Shown here: positions 41,701-51,479 of the stretch, in pieces | Layout: each line of letters opens with the position of its first letter | Position numbering within the stretch: the first letter of the stretch is position 1 | DNA from: Bursaphelenchus xylophilus | Taxonomy: Eukaryota > Nematoda > Chromadorea > Rhabditida > Aphelenchoididae | Length of the DNA: 64,000 nucleotides | NCBI GenBank assembly: GCA_904066235.2 | Contig: CAJFCV020000003.1 | Coordinates: 3,410,001 to 3,474,000 of the forward strand | Reading direction: 5' to 3' | The notes under the pieces: model-generated | What the model was told of the DNA's origin: nothing | Databases searched by the model: none | The model's input: only the letters and a program-made list of their open reading frames with translations | Translations under genes and position numbers: made by a program

Positions 41701-41807
41701 CGGATGTGGATCCTATCCGCCAAACATGGCGTCAATATACCATGGATCCTCATGCTTTCGCCTATCCCTACCTCTCATCTCCCTCCTCATCCCGCCGATT
41801 TGCATAA
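32794..41807 (+). CDS. Patched-related (PTR/sterol-sensing-domain family) 12-pass membrane protein
   Basis: Fourteen exons in consistent phase (32794-32943, 33298-33415, 33533-33872, 37124-37229, 37310-37460, 37560-37681, 37768-37938, 38331-38610, 38691-38879, 38951-39215, 39253-39685, 40232-40689, 40762-41077, 41424-41807) give 1160 aa. Layout: hydrophilic N-terminus; one helix (about 123-142); a large extracellular loop; helices 2-6 forming a sterol-sensing-like bundle (about 364-540, including TRPFVGLQTGVVLVLSSFVG); helix 7 (about 580-600); a second loop; helices 8-12 (about 775-930); then a long Pro/Arg/Ser-rich cytoplasmic tail. This two-times-six architecture is that of Patched/Dispatched/RND proteins; nematode PTRs act in cuticle, trafficking and moulting. 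The usual intramembrane acidic residues of the RND relay are not seen. AATAAA near 41884. Joining exons 11 and 12 directly (39685 to 40232) is the least certain splice. Confidence 0.82.
34090..36940. repeat. Large palindrome (about 2.8 kb) with internal tandem repeats in intron 3 of the patched-related gene
   Basis: Two inverted arms of about 1.4 kb meet near 35520 with a very short spacer. Each arm contains at least three to four tandem units of about 162 bp, each holding GTTTTTGAGAAAATCC, GGCCGCGGCATTCTTTGGAG and GTGTAACCAGATTTG. Outside the tandem units the arms carry matching unique sequence, so the 74-codon frame at 34390-34614 (-) reappears almost unchanged at 36414-36638 (+). Outer ends match imperfectly around ACAAA..GAAGC and GGCCCGGACATTG. 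No transposase is seen. The long open frames here (for example 35477-36097) are products of the repeat, not genes. Confidence 0.88.
38041..38297. mobile_element. MITE copy 1 (Tc1/mariner-type, TA target)
   Basis: 257-bp hairpin element with ends CAGTGGGGGACCTGATCCAG and its inverse, flanked by TA on both sides. The two halves are imperfect inverted copies over nearly the whole length (ATTTTGC..GGGAAG, TGTGGCAAAAT, CTCTCCAAGTG). It lies in intron 7 of the patched-related gene, about 33 bases upstream of exon 8. Confidence 0.9.
41112..41369. mobile_element. MITE copy 2 (same family)
   Basis: 258-bp element with the same termini (CAGTGGGGGACCTGATTCAA on the left, a mismatch in the right end) and TA on both flanks. 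It lies in the last intron of the patched-related gene. Confidence 0.9.
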
Positions 41808-44041
41808 TATATAAGATTTAGATGAATCAGACCGCAAACATTGATCCAAAGCTAATATTGTACTTCGTATGGACTTGTAACTAAATAAACATGACATATC
41901 ATATAGTTTTATGGGCTACGTAAGCTAGTAAATTGAAAATTTTAGCGTTTTTTTTTTGACTAAAATCAGACCTGATGTCAAGTGTAATATAATTTTTGAT
42001 GACTTTCGAAGTTAATGCCTAAGTAAAAGAGTAGATATGCCCTCAAAGCTATAACGAAGTGATCAAAAGTTCCTTCCCACCATTATCTCCCGCATAACAA
42101 GCCAGTCGCAACACGATATCCGAGCCCCGAGAACACCCATATGCCGGCCGATAAACGATAGGAAGATTTGCTCCCGGTCCGCCGCGACCACCAGACTTGT
42201 CATAAAAAACGCTCGAGAGCCCGATGGGATTTCTTCGAGTCCTCACACCCCGTCTTTTCCCTCCTCCCTCACACTCGCCATTCACTCGTGGCTTTCGGGA
42301 CAAGATCTCGGGGAAATAATGGATCGAACGCACAAAAGGGGTCTTTAACCTTTTTGTTTCTTTTTCGCAAAAAAGTTTTCGACTCAATTACGGCCCTTAA
42401 TTCTCGCCTGCTGGCCCGAGGGATGGGAAATTTTTGGGGGATCTTTTGACTTTTTGATGACTAAATTGTTTGCCTAAAACAAAGTGCAAAATTGATTGAA
42501 AAAGATGTTCAAAATATTTTTCAAGTCCCAAGCTTGTTTTCCAGTTTTTCTGGAACCCATTCTTACCCCATCCCACCAATTTCCGGAGCTGGATTGCCCA
42601 TAAACAGCTTTCTTGGCTTTTTATGGGCGAAAAACGTAAATTTGAAGACGTCTGATAGGCAAAAAGAGTTTATCTGTGAGTCTCATCGTTACGTCATTCA
42701 AAAACTATTCGAAACGGTCTCTATACACCCATAAAATCGTGAAATTTCCCATCTTTGCCACCAAAAAACCGCGTTTATGTAGAAAAAACGTCAAATTTTA
42801 TGCATTTCGCGCAGCTCTCTCGCGAGCGGATAAAATGCGGAATTAGCTCGACTTTTTCGTGTTACCCTCAGATTTTGTCGCGCTAAATGTTTCAGCCGAC
42901 TTTTTCCGCCTCTTCCTCATCTTCTACGGACAAATTCCACACGGACATTCGACGTCGCAAAGTATCAATTTTTGCGTCGGAATTCGAGAATTTCTTGGGG
43001 CGAATTTCAATTCCAACGTCGAAACTAATGAACTGTGACGGGTAAATTGAGCGTTTCTTTTTTATTCTTTGGAGATTTTAGGGAGAATTTTTGGATTTAT
43101 GAGGACTTCCAATATTGTAGTAGGTCTGATGTCAAAATTGAGCCAAAACTGTCAGTTGTTTTTGGCAAAAAACTCTGCAAACCTTGCCAGTGCTCTACCA
43201 AAGACTTTTCTAAACCTTTTGTCCAAGAAACATCCTAATTTTTATTGTCTGGAGGCCTTTTTTGGAGAGACTCAAAAAAGTTATGAGGTGTTCCTCGAGA
43301 ATTAGATTGCTCGTCACGGAATTCGGAGCTTAAACAATGGAGTGGCACCCAGCTGGGTTTGCCATTCCTGAATTCCAAAAGAATTCGCGTTTAATTTCGC
43401 TGCTGGACAGAGGGTTTAATGAATTCATTTCTGGTGTGAAAAGTGTGGGAATCGCAAAGAAATGGGTCGAAATTGAGAGTCTAGGCAAAACTTGCTGTCT
43501 AAACAATATTGGGTGTTTAATTTATTCATTTATTTATGGCTTGAACCATATTTTATCTCTATTCTTTCATTTTGTTACCTAAAAAAGTGATATCACAGAT
43601 CGGGGCGATAAATTTCCCAACTTTTGAGAAATTTTCGCGGCCGTTGACCTTGTCGAAGGTGTGATCGGACCACTTGTTGTGTTATGAGTCAGATTCTTTC
43701 TCGTTTTGCCCTCAAATGTCTTCCTCACGTGAATCCTTTCTCCGGCTGCCTTTTCCACCTTTTTTTCGATAATTTTCGATTGCTCTTATCTTGTAATAAC
43801 TTTCCGAAATTCTTTCACATGATATGAGGATTAAAACTTTTACTGATTCCCCTCGATTCTGTTTTTTTAGTCGTTATTTTAGACATGATTTTTTAGGTAT
43901 AATAAGGTAATAAAAAAGCTATTTACAGCGTGATTTTGACGAGAATTTTACGGGTTTATTGCGAATATCCTAAACATGTTTAATTTTACTTTTTAGTGCC
44001 CAATGAATATCAGATATACGGAGGTTTTGTAAATATTTACC
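41808..44041. other. Intergenic region between the patched-related and LRRFIP-like genes
   Basis: After the AATAAA near 41884 there is no exon chain that I can support. The open frames on both strands are short and low-complexity. Promoter elements for the downstream gene presumably lie here, but none is distinct. Confidence 0.55.
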
Positions 44042-47000
44042 ATGAGCTCGTATACATCCTCATCCTCGGGCTATCGCCGCCGGCCTGTGGTCGGTTATGA
44101 TCCAGAAGAACGTGCGTTGGATCGCATTACTCGTGATGTAAGTGATTTGATGTTTTTTGTTGGTTTTTAGAGGATTCATCGGATTCTGGATGTTGTACAT
44201 GTTGCCAAGAGCGATTTGTTTTGAAAATCTTCGATGGGAACGATAGTTTTTGTATTATCGGCCTTACAACGGATGACTAGCGCTGTTTTCATACTCATAT
44301 TCACTTAGTCTTTTGATTCTGCTGGTTAAATTGAGTTTTCTGATTAAATTTTCCGTAGAAATCCTTAGGGACTTAGTCGTCAAAGTAAAACACTAAAATC
44401 ACTCTGAAAATGAAAGTTTCTGGTACTTGAGTTAATCTAATTTCAGGCCGAAGATCGGATGAGCAAAAAGCGCGAGGCTCGAGATGAAGCACGGCAATAT
44501 CGTCTAGAACAACTTGAGAAGCAGATCCGAGCCACAGATGAGGCCAATTATCTTGCAGTGGTAAGTTTTGTCCGTCCAAAATTGTCCGCTTTGATGTCAA
44601 AAGGTCGCAAATGTAATGTCCATTTACGTTCACAGCCTACTTTCTCTTGTCTACGTCTTTTTTTTCGTTTTCTCGTTAACTTTCGGCGAAAAACTAATAG
44701 ATTTGCGGTATTTTAATTATTCTTGCGAGATTTTTGTAGAATGGAAACGCGAAGGCGACCAAGACGAGGTCTCAATTAATCAAGGAGAAGGATGAATGCG
44801 AAAAGGAAGTGCTTAAAGTGAGTTTTATGCGTCGATTTGGGCTTGTTGCTGTTTTATGTGTTTAGGGACCGAGAATAAGATAAATTTATGTTGTTTTGGC
44901 GAGTTTGAGGGAATATTATGTGGGGAGTGGTTGTTTATTGCTCCAAATGAGGCTTAGAGGTATTTGAGCGGGATATTTTTGTTGATTTTAGAGGAAAATT
45001 TCGGCTTTGGATCAAGTGTAATATAAATTTTTCTTAGATTTATGAGTTTTTGGTCTTTTTTGGTCAGAAAAGTCAAAAAAATTATGGTTTATAAAAAAAG
45101 TTTATAAAAAGGGACTAAAATGGCATTTAATTGGGCTGAGACACACTTTCTAACAATAATTCTGATTTTTTTATTCTAGGATAAGGTCAGTGAGCTGGAA
45201 AACAAATTCGAACGAGCCATGATTCTGTATTCTCAAGTAGACAATGAGAAATCCACACTATTATACGAGATTGACCTCCTAAAAGACGATCTAGAGGAGA
45301 AAGATGAGCTCGTTTTTCAAGCAAAACGAGAGGCCAAAAACTTGGGAACGGAGGTGAAATTGCTCCAGAAGACGATAGAAGGCCTACAACTAACCCAGCA
45401 ACAACTCAAAACCGAGATTGAAAAGCGAGACGAACTGATCAGAGAAAACGGGTTGTGTTTGGTGGATCAGCTGGAAGAAGAGGATCTGGTGAGCTGCAGC
45501 ACGGCTTCAACAGAATTCCAACCGTAAGTGGGGGTGCTGGCTGAGAGGATAGTCAAGTTTCTTTATGAGGAAAGTGGACATAAGATCAAAATTTGGTGTT
45601 ATAAAGGGGATAGGGACGTTTAGTCCTCCTATTTTATCGCAAAATTTCAATTTGAATGGTTGGCGAAGATTTTCACAATTTAATTTTATTGTAAACTGTT
45701 TCGTTTTGGATTTCATTACTCGTTTAGTTGAGATACAACAACAGTGGGGGACCTGATCCAGTGGCAAAAAATGTACAATTTTGCATCCGGGAAGGATCAA
45801 AAATGTGGCAAAATGCTTCCCTCTCCAAGTGAAAAAAACTCCGATTTCAAAAGCTCTTTTTGTGAGGGAAATGGCGCGCCCTTCAAAACGAAGTTTTTTT
45901 ACTTGTAGAGGGAGGCATTTTGCCACATTTTTGTTCCTTCCCGGATGCAAAATGGTACATTTTTTGCCACTGGATCAGGTCCCCCACTGTAATTAATGCA
46001 GCTTTTTGAATTTTGTTAGACAAACTTTGGCTTAATGTATTAGGGTGAACCAAATGTTTTTGCCGTTTTTTCATGAAAACTTTAAACATAATTTTACAAC
46101 AAATGAAAACCAGTTAAGTTTCAAAGTAAAGGCCATTTGAATCTATGGCTTGAACCCATCTATAGGCAAGTTGTTCGATCCCGCTGCGGTACCACTCCTT
46201 TTTCTTAGAAGCGAAAAACTCGCGGCATCCGTCTTCGACATCGTCCAGATCATTGAAGCTACGACCACGCAAAAAGTGTGCCATGGAGCGGAAAAGGTGA
46301 TAGTCGTATGCCACAATGTCCAGACTATTTGCTGGATGTGAAAGAAGTTCAATGGCGTCGAGAGTTTTGATCTTTTCCTTCGTTTGTTTGGCGGTGCGAG
46401 GTTTTGCGCTGTCTTGTTGCAGGGGTACGCGGGTTCGATTGATCAAATCGGGATATTTTTTGCCAATCGCTGCATACATTCGATCGAGTGGAGCGTAGTA
46501 GAGGTCTGCGTCGCTAGTCCGACCATTCGGAACCAACTCGAAGTGAATTACGCCTTCAAAATTGTTTTTTAAGACGTCTTGCCCTCGAGGTCCGTGTTGC
46601 CGTCGTTGAATCGTTTGAACCAATCGCGCAGTACGATCTGAGACCACATTGTAGCCTTCAACTTCGCTTATCTTCTTTACTGCTGCAGTTGCGTTGAAGC
46701 CTTGTTTTCGGTAATAACGTAAAAAAACACGAATTTCGGATTTTTCCATGTTTTTTCTACAGGTTAAAAGATTTTAAATAAAAGACCAATTAAAAATTTT
46801 AATATATATTATGATAAAGCAGCTCAAGACCTTTAAAAATATATATAATACGTTCATCTAAAAGTCTTTATTTTGTACAAAAACAATTGGACAAAAAGAC
46901 ACCTAAAAAACGGCAAAAACTTTTGGTTCACCCTAATATAAGTAATGTTGAGTTCTCAAAACAAATATTTTTAACATTTTTGCTGTCCAAATTACTTTGT

Positions 47001-50000
47001 AATAGTTGAAAAGAAAATTTTGTGAAGCGTTAAGAGCGATATCCTTTCTCCCTTGAAATTTTCAGATATTATTCATGACAAATTTAATGATTTTTGATAT
47101 TAAACTTTACATACTCGAGCTGAAAATTTTCCAAACGCAGTAAAATTTTTGCGGTTTTTTTTATGAATCTAATTCTCTGAGGCCTTAAAAATTACAATTT
47201 ACAAATTAAAAATATATTTTCAGCCGACCGAACTCCATGTTACTATCCCTAAATACGATATCACAAATAGAAAAGGCCATCCCTGGGCAACAAAATCTGG
47301 ATGAGAAGCTCAAGAAGATGGTTGATATGGTAAGTGAACACAATTTTTATTTCTTTTGCGAAGCCTTTTTACAATTGCTATATTGTTTTAGGTATAAAAT
47401 TTCATTTTTTATGGTTAATTGTCATTTTGACCCTTTTTCAGAACAAAAAGCTACGTCAACAAGTTGAAGAGACCGAACAGATCCTCTATGCCCGAAGAAC
47501 CCGTCAATCCGACCATCAAAATAATATTGTAAATGGCGCTTCGATGGTGGAGATGGAGCGGGAAGCAGCAAAAACTTCCGAACTTCGGTTGCGAATTCAA
47601 GAAATGGAAAGAGAGCAGGCAACACGGCAGGGAAATGTAAGATTTTGAGGGATTTTTAACAGATTTTGTCATGATTTTAATTATTCTTGAGAGCAAAAAT
47701 TTTGTTTTAGTATTCACGAGTGGAGAGCCAAATGAATCGGTACAAATCACAGGCAGAACAGTCGGAAAAAGAGTGTACCGAACTCAAATCGCAGAATCGA
47801 CAACTCAAAAAAGAGGTAGGTGAATAAAAAAAATAAAAAAAAAATTTACTGGCGCTGTGTTTTTCACAGTACTAAAAATGTTATATCGGATTGTAAATTT
47901 TAAAAAAATTGAAGACCAAGAAATTTTTTCCAGTTGCGCGAGAAAGAGAACTCTTTGGAGGAGGCGAAAGAAACCAACGCCCATCTCCAGGCTCGGTTGG
48001 AAAAACTCAGAACAATGCGAAGGGTATAGCACAACTGCTGGCACTGTCTAAAAAGTTAAGCTCACAAGTTAACAAAATTTTGATTTTTTTCGTCTTGGTT
48101 CCTCCTGGTCTTTCTATTAGTTTTGATTTTTTTGGAGGTTGTCTTCTAAAATACGGAAAGTTTTGGGGCTAAAAATTGCTTTTCTTTAATGTAATAGTAA
48201 TTTTTTAAAATGCGAAATTGTAGATTTTGCTAGAAAATTGAAGAAAAGTACCTAAAATTGCCGTATTTTTAGCTATTTTTTGTTATTTTCGAATTTTTTA
48301 AAAATTTTCTAACATTTTTTCTTATCTTTTTTTTTGATATCTCAAACTCCTCTCACCTTCGAATGGTACTCTAAAATCCCGTCCAAATTTTTATTCAAGG
48401 ATAATATAATATTGTTCAAAACAAATCTAACAGGTTTTGTCACAGTTATTCAATAATAATTTTCATAATTTTTTCCAATATTGTAAATATTTTTCAGTCA
48501 TAATTTTGGTTGTATTTTCTTATTTTGTTGTCCTAAATTTTTTGAAATTAATTTTTAGCACTTTTTAAAACATACAGTAGTTGTCAACGAATTGTCAATT
48601 TTTTTATTTCGTGTGTAACTTCACTCAGACTCAACAGAATTTGATGAGACCAAGAGTGTTTAAGAGGCTGGGAGACATGCTTTAACCCTGTAAAATTTTT
48701 TTATTTCATATCGGCCACAGGCGTGGCAAAAATTTTAAAACAAATTTTTTTGGTGGGCAACGAATTGTCAATTTTTACATTTTGATGCATAAGATCTCAA
48801 TAAACCAGCATAAAAAGTCTGGAATGGAGGGTAATCAGTTGCTAGCAATCATAGTACAGCATACAACTGGTTTCAGCCATTTGTATAATCTCCTTTGCTT
48901 TCTATAGGTCGGGCACTTGGGGGTAGACCATGTACAATATAATGTCAGCCTGGGGGTTTCCAAGGCCGAAATTATTTTATATTCCGGTTTTTTATGGGTG
49001 TTTACATCTTTCTACGATAGGGAAAGTTAAAAAATTACAGCTAACAGGTTGCACTTGCGCCTTGTTACCTCAATTATGTTAATCATGGCCTTTCATACTG
49101 TTGGTCAGAGTATCAAAAAATCAAAAATGTCGCGCATTAAGATCGTTGGAGAAACCTTCTATGTTTGAGAACAAACTACACTAAAAGACAGATATTCAGT
49201 GCCTTTTACATGTCATTACCAGTACTCACGGAAGAGGTATGTAGATGGAAATATTTGGATTTACATGAATTTTCACGTCGGGTTTGCAACTCCCAGAAAA
49301 AATTATATTTCTTCAAGCCTGCGACTTCCAAAATATTTTATTTTTGTATTTAGAGATTTTTATAAGCATTAAAAATATTAGTTAAACGTAGAAGACGCGC
49401 AATAAAATTATTAATATACTCACCACCTTAGTGTGGCACAAGAATTAATTGGACCGTCAGAATCTCACCCGGAAATTTCAGGGCGTTGAGACAGGTAATG
49501 AAATAATTTGTAGAATGTCGTTAGTTTGGCCGTAAAGAAGGATTAAATGCACCTATGCCCCCAGTCGGCAAGAAAATTATCGATTTTTGGGCGTAACACA
49601 GAGTTCAGATGACCAAAAATAATATTATCTGACGAATGTTTGACCCGTAGCCCCTCCAAGTTGTAATCCGGTGCGAGTTCGTTAAATATAAGCAATAATG
49701 TTCCATTAAAAACCGGAATACAAAATAATTTCGGCCTTGGAAACCCCCAGGCTGACATTATATTGTACATGGTCTACCCCCAAGTGCCCGACCTATAGAA
49801 CGCAAAGGAGATTATACAAATGGCTGAAACCAGTTGTATGCTGTACTATGATTGCTAGCAACTGATTACCCTCCATTCCAGTCTTTTTATGCTGGTTTAT
49901 TGAGATCTTATGCATCAAAATGTAAAAATTGACAATTCGTTGCCCACCAAAAAAATTTGTTTTAATATTTTTGCCACGCCTGTGGCCGATATGAAATAAA

Positions 50001-50516
50001 ACAATTTTACAGGGTTAAAGCATGTATCCCAGCCTCTTAAACACTCTTGGTCTCATCAAATTCTGTTGAGTCTGAGTGAAGTTACACACGAAATAAAAAA
50101 ATTGACAATTCGTTGACAACTACTGTATATAAAAAATAAAAAGACAGAAAAGTATGAATGGCTTCTTATAAAATAAGACATTAAAAATGAAATGTTGCCA
50201 AGGAGAATATAAATCTTGCCAGGCAAGTTTTCTTGAGCCGCTCTTTTTTTGTTTGTAAAGGTCTTTGTTTTTTGTAATGGAATTTTGTTTTTTTCTGGGA
50301 ACCCGACTACATAATGTTGTCATTTTTCTCGAATTTTTTTCTTATTTCTTTGCCCCTCATCATTATTTTGCTTCGAAATGAATCAGACGTTTTTGGATTC
50401 CTTTTCTTATTTGCAAGTGTAATTAGTGTTTTATTTTTTGTCAGCCATGTGAAGAAATCTCAGATGTGGAAAAGAAGGTCGTAGAAGTGGTCCAAGTGAA
50501 CCCACCAGGATGTTAA
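44042..50516 (+). CDS. LRRFIP-like coiled-coil protein (Flightless-interacting family)
   Basis: Exons 44042-44137, 44447-44560, 44740-44817, 45180-45523, 47224-47329, 47442-47636, 47711-47815, 47934-48023 and 50445-50516 join in phase to give 399 aa. If the 48024 donor is not used, the frame stops at 48029, giving 377 aa. After a Ser/Tyr/Arg-rich start ([14 protein letters not shown]) comes [18 protein letters not shown] and [20 protein letters not shown], the N-terminal signature of LRRFIP1/2. The rest is long alpha-helical coiled coil with many Glu, Lys and Gln (residues about 70-185 and 235-375). LRRFIPs bind Flightless-I and modulate actin and Toll/Wnt-type signalling; this function is inferred from the family. 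Intron 4 carries two transposons and the last intron a third. Confidence 0.78.
45742..45989. mobile_element. MITE copy 3 (same family)
   Basis: 248-bp element with the CAGTGGGGGACCTGATCCAG terminus and an intact inverse at the right. The right flank is TA; the left flank reads AA, so one side of the target duplication has mutated. It lies in intron 4 of the LRRFIP-like gene, 50 bp from a mariner. Confidence 0.9.
46040..46936 (-). mobile_element. Internally deleted mariner element
   Basis: 897-bp element with terminal inverted repeats beginning TTAGGGTGAACCAAA and flanked by TA on both sides (46038-46039 and 46937-46938). It is shorter than the roughly 1.3 kb of an intact mariner because the middle of the transposase gene is missing. 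It lies antisense in intron 4 of the LRRFIP-like gene. Confidence 0.9.
46114..46749 (-). CDS. Shortened mariner transposase, open frame of 211 aa
   Basis: The frame is uninterrupted. Residues 1-45 are the first helix-turn-helix of mariner ([18 protein letters not shown], then [15 protein letters not shown]). The sequence then jumps directly to the part before the second catalytic Asp ([28 protein letters not shown]). It continues through the third Asp ([16 protein letters not shown]) to a normal C-terminus ([17 protein letters not shown]). The segment with the second DNA-binding helices and the first catalytic Asp is absent, so it should be catalytically dead but could still bind termini. It may have arisen as an internal deletion. 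Confidence 0.8.
   Translation of the reverse strand: MEKSEIRVFLRYYRKQGFNATAAVKKISEVEGYNVVSDRTARLVQTIQRRQHGPRGQDVLKNNFEGVIHFELVPNGRTSDADLYYAPLDRMYAAIGKKYPDLINRTRVPLQQDSAKPRTAKQTKEKIKTLDAIELLSHPANSLDIVAYDYHLFRSMAHFLRGRSFNDLDDVEDGCREFFASKKKEWYRSGIEQLAYRWVQAIDSNGLYFET
48575..50125. mobile_element. Tc-like element with terminal inverted repeats of about 430 bp
   Basis: The ends read CAGTAGTTGTCAACGAATTG and its inverse, flanked by TA on both sides (48573-48574 and 50126-50127). The inverted repeats run from 48575 to about 49000 and from about 49700 to 50125, nearly identical. The CAGT start, TA duplication and very long terminal repeats fit a Tc3-type Tc1/mariner element. The 700-bp middle has no recognisable transposase, so the copy is non-autonomous. 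It lies in the last intron of the LRRFIP-like gene. Confidence 0.85.
50445..50516 (+). CDS. Distal terminal exon of the LRRFIP-like gene
   Basis: A 24-codon phase-0 exon ([20 protein letters not shown] ... stop) follows a strong acceptor (TTTTTTGTCAG). It fits the phase-0 exon ending at 48023, whose donor reads AGG then GTATAG. It is separated from the body of the gene by 2.4 kb, mostly the Tc-like element. If unused, the protein ends two codons after 48023. The coil-like, charged composition favours real coding; transcript support was not available. Confidence 0.55.
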   Translation, partial: PCEEISDVEKKVVEVVQVNPPGC

Positions 50517-50937
50517 GAACTCCAAAAGGCTGTTAATTTTAAACATTCTTCCGTTTATGTAAGGGAAAGGAAAGTGGAATTGGCACGTTTCCTTCAAAGT
50601 GGTCGTTTTTGTCTCTACGCCATTCTTGAGAACAATGGAGTCACTTGGATCGCCTTTCCGGCATTTTTTTTTTTGTTGAGTCTGGCGCGGCAGGAGCTTT
50701 TGAAGATATCTGAATACGCATTCCGACGCAATTTTACAAGGGAAGTCACTTAAGTCACGGATCGATTTTTAAAAACGACTGTTACGGCAATATAGAGGGT
50801 GGAATGGGGATATCGAATCTGAAAACCGCTACCTCCACCGGCCTCCGGGAGCCGAGATAATCAACCAACAAGTTTGACCAAAAAAAAGTTGCCCCGAAAA
50901 GCTCTCCTTTTCGAAAAAAGGAAGGCAACGAACCGAA

Positions 50938-51008
50938 TGGTCCGGTGGTCTGGAAGCGCGCTTCCGGGCCTTTGCCTTTTCAGGTTCGAGTCCGCATGAG
51001 TTCGAACT
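50938..51008 (+). other. tRNA-like sequence, left arm
   Basis: TGGTCCGGTGGTCTGG resembles a pol III A box and D arm of tRNA-Glu type, and GGTTCGAGTCC is a textbook B box/T loop, spaced about 45 bases apart. The T stem and acceptor stem do not pair, so this is not a functional tRNA. It is either a decayed tRNA-derived unit or an internal pol III promoter. A near-palindrome lies between the boxes. Confidence 0.4.
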
Positions 51009-51212
51009 TGTAGACAATTTATCAAACTTTCTGTAATCCAGCAAATATACTGGTAAGATAAAATTTTCTATTTTTCCATATTTTGCGATGAAATTTCACT
51101 CTGTTTCAATTATAAAGTTAATTTCGACGTAAAATATGGAAAAACTAGAAAATTTATTTTACCAGTATCTCTGGTGAATTACAGCAACAGTTTCGTAAAT
51201 TTTTTTATATAA

Positions 51213-51290
51213 GTCCGGACCCAAGCGGACTCGAACCTCAAAAGGTGAAGGCCTGGAAGCGCGCTTCCAGACCACCGGACCATTCGGGTC
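51213..51290 (-). other. tRNA-like sequence, right arm
   Basis: Inverted copy of the left-arm unit. It keeps TGGTCCGGTGGTCTGG and GGTTCGAGTCC exactly, and between them has the perfect 18-bp palindrome CTGGAAGCGCGCTTCCAG and CTTCACC in the place of a Glu-type anticodon loop. Stems are again unpaired. Confidence 0.4.
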
Positions 51291-51479
51291 GCTCTCCCTT
51301 TCCTTTCGGAAAGGAGGCCTTTTCGGAGGGAATTTGGCAAAACTTGTTGGTCGATTATCTCGGCTCCCAGAGGCCGGTGGAGGTAGCGGTTTTCAGATTC
51401 GATATCACCATCCCACTCTTTCCATCGCTGTATCAGCCGCTTCGCAAAATCGATCCGTGATTTAAGTGACTTCCCTTGT

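Larger units (their letters stand above)
50736..51479. repeat. 744-bp palindromic element with tRNA-like arms
   Basis: Inverted arms with ends ACAAGGGAAGTCACTTAA match along their full length to a centre near 51110. Matching blocks include CCGCTACCTCCACCGGCCTC, TCGATTATCTCGGCTCCC-type sequence, and CCATATTTTGCGATGAAATT near the centre. Each arm contains a stretch resembling a tRNA gene. No target duplication is clear and no transposase is present. Confidence 0.8.

Noticed and set aside
50938..51290. Two functional tRNA genes
   Set aside because: The B boxes are perfect, but neither the T stem nor the acceptor stem pairs in either copy, so I list them only as tRNA-like.
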